In this document: positions 6,380-10,689 of the stretch, in pieces | How the letters are laid out: every line of letters starts with the position of its first letter | How positions within the stretch are numbered: position 1 is the stretch's first letter | DNA from: GCA-016699975 sp964515255 | GTDB taxonomy: Bacteria; Patescibacteriota; Minisyncoccia; Moranbacterales; UBA1568 | Assembly (NCBI GenBank): GCA_964515255.1 | Contig: CAZETL010000033.1 | Span: 1 to 10,689 of the forward strand | DNA: 10,689 bases | Reading direction: 5' to 3' | The notes under the pieces: generated by a model | What the model saw: the letters and a program-made list of their open reading frames with translations, nothing else | Databases searched by the model: none | What the model was told of the DNA's origin: nothing | Program-made: the position numbers and the translations under genes

Positions 6380-7777
6380 TTACAATGACAAAACCTGGTC
6401 CCGAAATTGGTTCCCCCGATCAAACTCATTCTGGAATAGTCCAAAGCTTGCAGCTCCAGGCGAGAGCAAAACGACAGATCCCGACGGCGCAAATCGACGA
6501 GCAAGAGAAATCGCGTCCTTCATGGAAGAAACCTTTCCCAAGACCTTCTCCGAGCCTCCATCCAATCGCAGCAATCTATCAATTTTCTCGGTAGCATCCC
6601 CCTCGAACAATATGACTCCAAGTACATGCGGTGCATCGGAAATAGCCCGGGAAAGATGCTCGAATCGAAGGTTCTTATCGCTCCCCCCTGCAAGAATGAC
6701 GATCGGCTTCTCAAAAGAATGGATGGCTGAAATTGCTGCATCCGGAACAGTCGCCGCCGTATCGTTATACCAGAGCACACCCTCTTTCTCAGTGATGAAT
6801 TCAAGCCGATGTGGCACGCCGGAAAAAGAGCGGATGCCGCGGGAAATGTCATCGCAAGAGACATCGGACGCGCGAGCGACAGCGACGGCGAGAAGAATAT
6901 CCAGAAGGATATGGCTTCCAATAGGACGGATATCTCGAGCGAGAACGAGGCTTGTCTCTTTCCCAAGTTCTCTCAAAATAACGGAGCCATCCTTCAGAAA
7001 CACTCCGTCGGTTCCAGTATCTTCAGAAGAACACGCGATTGTTTTCGACGCGACCTGCTTCGCAAGCTGAGACACTTCGATTGAATTGGCGTTAAAGACA
7101 AAGATATCTTCCGAGTTTTGGAATCGGACGATATTCTTCTTATCGGAAAAATATTCCTCCATAGAAGAATAATAGTTCAGATGATCCGGATACAGATTCG
7201 TGAAAACGGCTATATGTGGACTTTTCCTTGCATTTGCGAGCGCCGAAAGTCTCCAGCTCGAGAGCTCGAAGACGACGATATCCGCATCCGGAATCTCATC
7301 AATCCGGGAAAGAACGGGGATTTCCCCGATCCCGACTTCGAGTACCCTTTTCCCGCCCTCCCTGAGGATATGCGCCACAGCAACTGATGTCGTCGTTTTT
7401 CCCTTTGTCCCGGTAACTCCAATAATTGGCTTGTCGCAAATCGAAAAAAAAATGCTCGAATCCATCTCAACAGGAACATTTGCAGCAAAAGCAGCTTCAA
7501 TGCACGCGTCCGTCCACGGAATGCGAGGATTTTTCACCACGAGATCCACCTCCGTGAAATCTTCCTTTCGTTGAGACCCAAGCGAAAGAAAAACCCCAGG
7601 AAGATTACGGATTTTCTCTACGGAGTCAGCAAGTTCCGCTTCACCCTTTGCATCGGTTACGATAATTTCCTTCGCACCGCTCTTTGCAAGAAATTCCACA
7701 GTCCCCACTCCGCCGCCAGCAATCCCAAGTCCGTATACCGTCACTCGCTTTCCTCGACATGAAAATTTTCCACCCAT
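6380..7777 (-). CDS. murD: UDP-N-acetylmuramoylalanine--D-glutamate ligase (MurD)
   Basis: The 465-residue protein has the three Mur-ligase domains at normal length. An N-terminal UDP-binding fold starts VTVYGLG (12-18). The central ATPase has GVTGTKGKTTT (120-130), ELSSW (171-175), TNLYPDHLNYY (193-203) and the DKKNIVRFQ segment that should hold the carbamylated lysine (about 213-214). The C-terminal domain has GVPHRLE (320-326), AGGSDKN (363-369) and LLSPGAASFGLF (437-448). MurD adds D-glutamate to UDP-MurNAc-L-alanine in the cytosol during peptidoglycan precursor synthesis. Unusual points: NDTAAT (338-343) stands where E. coli has NDSKAT, and GSHILLD replaces the GxHNxxN segment. MurD is preferred over MurC or MurF because of the N-terminal and LSPxxAS motifs. 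The gene stands away from any other mur gene and leads a unit with the DUF3352-like gene. No strong Shine-Dalgarno site or promoter is evident; a GTG at codon 12 behind GAGGAA is a less likely start. Confidence 0.93.
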   Translation of the reverse strand: MGGKFSCRGKRVTVYGLGIAGGGVGTVEFLAKSGAKEIIVTDAKGEAELADSVEKIRNLPGVFLSLGSQRKEDFTEVDLVVKNPRIPWTDACIEAAFAANVPVEMDSSIFFSICDKPIIGVTGTKGKTTTSVAVAHILREGGKRVLEVGIGEIPVLSRIDEIPDADIVVFELSSWRLSALANARKSPHIAVFTNLYPDHLNYYSSMEEYFSDKKNIVRFQNSEDIFVFNANSIEVSQLAKQVASKTIACSSEDTGTDGVFLKDGSVILRELGKETSLVLARDIRPIGSHILLDILLAVAVARASDVSCDDISRGIRSFSGVPHRLEFITEKEGVLWYNDTAATVPDAAISAIHSFEKPIVILAGGSDKNLRFEHLSRAISDAPHVLGVILFEGDATEKIDRLLRLDGGSEKVLGKVSSMKDAISLARRFAPSGSVVLLSPGAASFGLFQNEFDRGNQFRDQVLSL

Positions 7778-7827
7778 AACACAATTGGATAATCAACTCC
7801 AAGATTGCCCCAAAAAAGTCTTCCTTC

Positions 7828-7862
7828 AAAAAATAAGGGGAGCGTATATTGCCACTGACCCC
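7828..7862 (-). terminator. Second terminator of the gap-deacylase unit
   Basis: The minus strand has GGGG, a two-base bulge, AGTG, an eight-base loop, CGCT and CCCC, then TTATTTTTT (7828-7836). The stem has eight pairs including one G-U. It lies just upstream of the murD leader and would insulate murD, or attenuate it if a promoter lies further upstream. Confidence 0.6.
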
Positions 7863-7868
7863 CCAAAG

Positions 7869-7898
7869 AAAAAACTCATTGACTCGCCAGCAATTGAG
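7869..7898 (-). terminator. First terminator of the gap-deacylase unit
   Basis: The minus strand has CTCAATTG, a nine-base loop and CAATGAG (seven pairs with one bulged A), followed at once by TTTTTT (7869-7874). It starts four bases past the deacylase stop codon. The stem is AT-rich, which may explain the back-up hairpin at 7828-7862. Confidence 0.6.
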
Positions 7899-7901
7899 GC
7901 T

Positions 7902-9500
7902 CTACCAAAATTTCTCAAAAAATCCTGATCTTCGCCGAACGACAGTTCCTGAACGATTTCCAGTATACTCCCCGCCATCAATCACAACCACTCCATTCAC
8001 AAGGACGAATGGAATACCGGAAGGATATAAGAAAGGATTCTCAACCGTCGATCGATCATCAACGGTTTTCGGGTTAATCAGCACGATATCTGCATAATTC
8101 CCCGTTGCGATAATGCCTCGCTTTTCAATCCCCATTTTCTGAGCTGGCTTCCCAGTCATTTTATGAATCGCTTCCTCCCACCCCAAGAGCTTCTTCTCTC
8201 GAACATATCGAGACAATATGCGAGGAAATGCACCAAAGCACCGGGGATGAATCGTTTCCCCGGTTCCCGCGTGAGATGATGGATACCCCACCCCATTTGT
8301 GCTTACGATCGAGAACGGATGTCTGATTTCCCGTTCGATATTCTCTTCGGAAAGCGCATCGAGAGAGACAATAGCGCGGTCATCCGACGCAAGTAAGACA
8401 TCGAAAATCACGTCTTCCGGCGACTTCCCCTGCGCTTTTGCCATATCGAGCACATTCGTCCGATTCATCATTCGATTCAAAGAAGATACTGAGAGATACG
8501 CCGAGGAATAGTCGATTCGCTCCTCCCGAAGATCATGCGCCGCCTCCGCTCGAGTGGCCGGATTCCGCAGCCGCTCTAGCATAAGCTTCTTGCCGCCATC
8601 GGTTACCCACGTAGGAAGCAACGTGTATAACACTGATGCTGTCTGCCGATAAGGATATACGTCAAAGGAAATATCGATTCCCTCGGAGTCGGAAGCTTCG
8701 AGAAAATAAAGCGCTCGTTCCAATTCCTTCCAATATCTGCGACCGACAGACTTGAGATGGAGAATGTGGAGCCGGACACCTGATCGACGCGCCATCACGA
8801 TCGCCTCCTCAACCGAAGCAGAGAGGTCTTTTCCTTCGTTTCGAAGATGCGCGACGCAGAGGCCATTGTATTTTCCGACCACTCCGGCAAGCGTTGAAAG
8901 TTCATGTTCAGTCGCTGGTCGCCCATGCGCATACGCAAGTCCAACCGACATGCCAAGCGCCCCTTCGCGCATCGATTGACGAACCATCCGCTCCATGCCC
9001 GATAATTCATCGGCGCGCAGCGTCCTCGATTCATCTCGGACAAATCCGCGCCTCAATGTCCCGTGACCAATAAATGTTCCGAAGTTTACCGAAAGGGACT
9101 TCTTTTCAATTTCTTCCAAAAGCTCCTCAACAGAGAGCCAATTAAGATTTACATTTCGAACATCCGTCCACTTTTGAATCGACTGAAGCATGGAAGAATC
9201 CGTAAGCGGCGCAAGCGACGAACCGCAAACACCACCGACAATCGTCGTGATACCTTGACGCACGAGACTTTGAAGATCGGGGTTGAGAAATATCTGCCAA
9301 TGCGTATCGGAATGATTATCTATATCGATAAACCCGGGAGTTACATAATGCCCGGTTGCGTCAATGACTCGCCGCGCCCGCTCACTCCCAAGATTGCCGA
9401 TTGAAACGATCTTTCCTTCCTTTACGCCGATGTCTCCGGAGAATTCCCGCTTCCCCGTTCCATCAAGAATGGCTCCATTTTTTATTACGACATCAAACAT
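7902..9500 (-). CDS. N-acyl-D-amino-acid deacylase (D-aminoacylase) family amidohydrolase
   Basis: The 532-residue protein follows the D-aminoacylase pattern throughout: an N-terminal beta-sandwich strand set (VIKNGAILDGTG), PGFIDIDNHSD (55-64), GGVCGSSLAPL with likely metal-bridging Cys92, GHGTLR, AHLRNEG (His218), ILHLKS (His248), FDVYPY, HPRCFGAFPRIL (418-429) and a C-terminal GNYADIVLINP...VNG sandwich return. The family hydrolyses N-acyl-D-amino acids to D-amino acids and carboxylates in the cytosol with zinc. Compared by memory with the Alcaligenes enzyme, the first His of its HTH metal motif is Asp61 here, and the catalytic SDG is TNG (Asn402), so activity or substrate may differ. It starts 44 bases after gap with no clear promoter, and two terminators follow, so it is probably co-transcribed with gap. 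The family is secure; the exact substrate is not. Confidence 0.88.
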   Translation of the reverse strand: MFDVVIKNGAILDGTGKREFSGDIGVKEGKIVSIGNLGSERARRVIDATGHYVTPGFIDIDNHSDTHWQIFLNPDLQSLVRQGITTIVGGVCGSSLAPLTDSSMLQSIQKWTDVRNVNLNWLSVEELLEEIEKKSLSVNFGTFIGHGTLRRGFVRDESRTLRADELSGMERMVRQSMREGALGMSVGLAYAHGRPATEHELSTLAGVVGKYNGLCVAHLRNEGKDLSASVEEAIVMARRSGVRLHILHLKSVGRRYWKELERALYFLEASDSEGIDISFDVYPYRQTASVLYTLLPTWVTDGGKKLMLERLRNPATRAEAAHDLREERIDYSSAYLSVSSLNRMMNRTNVLDMAKAQGKSPEDVIFDVLLASDDRAIVSLDALSEENIEREIRHPFSIVSTNGVGYPSSHAGTGETIHPRCFGAFPRILSRYVREKKLLGWEEAIHKMTGKPAQKMGIEKRGIIATGNYADIVLINPKTVDDRSTVENPFLYPSGIPFVLVNGVVVIDGGEYTGNRSGTVVRRRSGFFEKFW

Positions 9501-9544
9501 ACCAAAAAACTCTCAAGGAACATCCTTACGCAAAAGAAATCCGC

Positions 9545-10543
9545 TTATCCATTTCGAGAAACGAGAAACGCCATATCCACCAACCTATTCGAATATCCCC
9601 ACTCGTTATCATACCATGCAATCACCTTCGCAAGATTGCCGTCAACCACCTTCGTCAACGGAAGATCCACAATAGAAGACGCTGCATTCCCAATAAAATC
9701 AGAGGAGACGAGGGGTTCCCGTGTAACCTCGAGAATTCCGCGATATCGTTCGGAACGAGCGGCTTGTTCAAGCGATTCATTTATCTCTTCCGCCGTCGCT
9801 TGGCGCTGAAGAAGGAAAGTGAAATCCGTAAGCGAAACAATCATGGTGGGCACTCGAACAGAAATCCCGTCAAACTTTCCTTTTATGTCCGGGAGAACTT
9901 CTCCGATAGAAAGAGCGGCTCCTGTTGTCGTCGGCACGATATTTTGGTTCGCGGCACGCGCACGACGAAGATCATCATGAGGAGCGTCTTGCAAATTTTG
10001 ATCCGCCGTATACGAATGAATTGTCGTCATCATCGCCTTCTCGATACCGAACGCCTCATGGATAACTTGTGCGACGGGTGCCAAACAGTTCGTTGTGCAG
10101 GATGCGTTTGAAACTACCTCTTCACCCTGATACCGGTCACTGTTGACGCCAAGCAGATACATGGGGATATCGCTTCCCTTCCCGGGAGCAGAAAGAACTA
10201 CCCGTTTTGCTCCTGCTTCGATATGTTTCTTTGCAGCATCGCCTTTTACGAAGCGCCCAGTGCATTCAAGAACAACGTCGACATTCATGTCGCCCCACGG
10301 AAGCTTCGACGGATCCGGTTCCGAGAAAACCGGGATTTCACGACCGTCCACTATGATCGCACCTTCCTTTGAAGTGATCTCTCGATCGAATATCCGATAC
10401 GCCGTATCGTATTTCAAGAGATGCGCCAGCGTCTTCGCGTCGGTCAGGTCGTTCACCGCCACCACCTCCGCATCCTCCCTCTCCATAAGAATTCGAAATG
10501 CCGTCCGACCAATTCGTCCAAATCCATTAATAGCAACTCTCAT
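9545..10543 (-). CDS. gap: Type I glyceraldehyde-3-phosphate dehydrogenase
   Basis: The 332-residue protein has the normal length and full set of landmarks: INGFGRIGR (5-13), VNDLTD (30-35) which favours NAD, SAPGKG, the active-site SNASCTTNC with Cys149, TTIHSYTADQ with His176, DLRRARAA, PTTTGAA, and WYDNEWGYSNR near the end. It converts glyceraldehyde-3-phosphate, phosphate and NAD to 1,3-bisphosphoglycerate in the cytosol, the oxidising step of lower glycolysis. The residue next to the nicotinamide pocket in LQDAPHDD is Pro, again as in NAD enzymes; coenzyme choice is inferred. The start at 10543 is supported by GGGAG eight bases upstream and by the motif-perfect N-terminus MRVAINGFGR. It lies 23 bases after an unidentified gene, so it is probably internal to an operon, with the deacylase downstream. 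No anomaly is seen in the catalytic residues. Confidence 0.97.
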   Translation of the reverse strand: MRVAINGFGRIGRTAFRILMEREDAEVVAVNDLTDAKTLAHLLKYDTAYRIFDREITSKEGAIIVDGREIPVFSEPDPSKLPWGDMNVDVVLECTGRFVKGDAAKKHIEAGAKRVVLSAPGKGSDIPMYLLGVNSDRYQGEEVVSNASCTTNCLAPVAQVIHEAFGIEKAMMTTIHSYTADQNLQDAPHDDLRRARAANQNIVPTTTGAALSIGEVLPDIKGKFDGISVRVPTMIVSLTDFTFLLQRQATAEEINESLEQAARSERYRGILEVTREPLVSSDFIGNAASSIVDLPLTKVVDGNLAKVIAWYDNEWGYSNRLVDMAFLVSRNG

Positions 10544-10551
10544 AAAAAATA

Positions 10552-10556
10552 CTCCC
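10552..10556 (-). promoter_or_regulatory. Shine-Dalgarno site for gap
   Basis: The minus strand reads GGGAG with eight bases to the gap ATG at 10543. Most other genes here lack a visible site, so this helps fix the gap start. Confidence 0.6.
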
Positions 10557-10566
10557 GATTAAGAAT

Positions 10567-10689
10567 TCAATTTCCCTCCGGTTCCGCCCAGTCGTTTGCC
10601 TTTCCCGCCGAGCCAAAAAGAGAGATTTTCTTTGCCACAGCAGCCGCGACGTTTTTACTTTCGTATCCCCAATTCTTTAGAATATATGT
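10567..10689 (-). CDS. C-terminal end of an unidentified protein, 5' part beyond the window
   Basis: Reading leftward from the right edge, one frame is open for 40 codons to a TGA at 10567-10569, while the other two minus frames stop within about 35 bases. The residues include WGYESKNVAAAVAKKISLF in a likely helix, followed by a polar tail GKANDWAEPEGN. The Ala/Lys helix and tail do not let me name a family. It ends 23 bases before gap, and the gap Shine-Dalgarno site lies in the gap between them, which suggests one operon; a carbohydrate-metabolism role would fit that position but is a guess. The fragment is short, so whether it is truly coding is probable but not certain. Confidence 0.6.
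   Translation of the reverse strand, partial: TYILKNWGYESKNVAAAVAKKISLFGSAGKANDWAEPEGN

Noticed and set aside
9504..9527. AAGGA/TCCTT hairpin between gap and the deacylase as a terminator
   Set aside because: The stem has only five pairs and five other bases separate it from the T-run, so I read the two genes as one unit.

Overview
The window looks like a piece of a Candidate Phyla Radiation (Patescibacteria, probably Parcubacteria-like) genome. The main reasons are the gene truncated at the left edge, whose YPELELTG...LWLHDSQK...SCLSLRDGEEIQKKG...LWKSVV sequence I recognise as a small protein conserved in that group, a DUF3352-like membrane protein, and divergent Parcubacteria-type versions of MurD and a D-aminoacylase-family amidohydrolase. 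This placement comes from remembered sequence character and has not been checked by a search. Every gene I accept lies on the minus strand, so the window reads from right to left. I see no mobile element, CRISPR array, phage gene or toxin-antitoxin pair.

The promoters and hairpins divide the window into five minus-strand transcription units. (A) 10689 to 7902: the tail of an unidentified gene, type I glyceraldehyde-3-phosphate dehydrogenase (gap), then an N-acyl-D-amino-acid deacylase-like amidohydrolase, closed by two tandem terminator-like hairpins at 7828-7898. (B) 7777 to 1866: murD, a large DUF3352-like membrane-anchored protein, an NAD(P)-malic enzyme that may have its own promoter, and trxB. 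(C) A secreted, membrane-tethered CAP-domain (SCP/PR1, YkwD-like) protein with a consensus promoter overlapping the end of trxB, closed by a hairpin at 774-795. (D) A one-gene tRNA-Ala(UGC) unit with its own promoter and terminator. (E) The conserved small protein cut by the left edge, with a consensus promoter and a leader containing a 14-bp hairpin.

The functions are central carbon and redox metabolism (GAPDH, malic enzyme, a TrxB-like flavoprotein), peptidoglycan precursor synthesis (MurD), D-amino-acid or amide metabolism (deacylase) and the cell surface (CAP and DUF3352 proteins). The gene order gives no strong case for one dedicated pathway, and I do not claim a new multi-gene system.

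The points most worth a second look are two. First, regulatory layout: a promoter followed at once by an intrinsic terminator directly before the CAP gene, and the long hairpin in the leader of the left-edge gene. Second, several enzymes whose recognisable motifs carry changes at functionally important positions: a TrxB homologue without the NADPH-binding HRR signature, a MurD with NDTAAT in place of NDSKAT, and a deacylase with likely replacements at two metal-site residues. Two genes (malic enzyme, CAP) also have over-long open frames whose upstream starts conflict with promoter positions.
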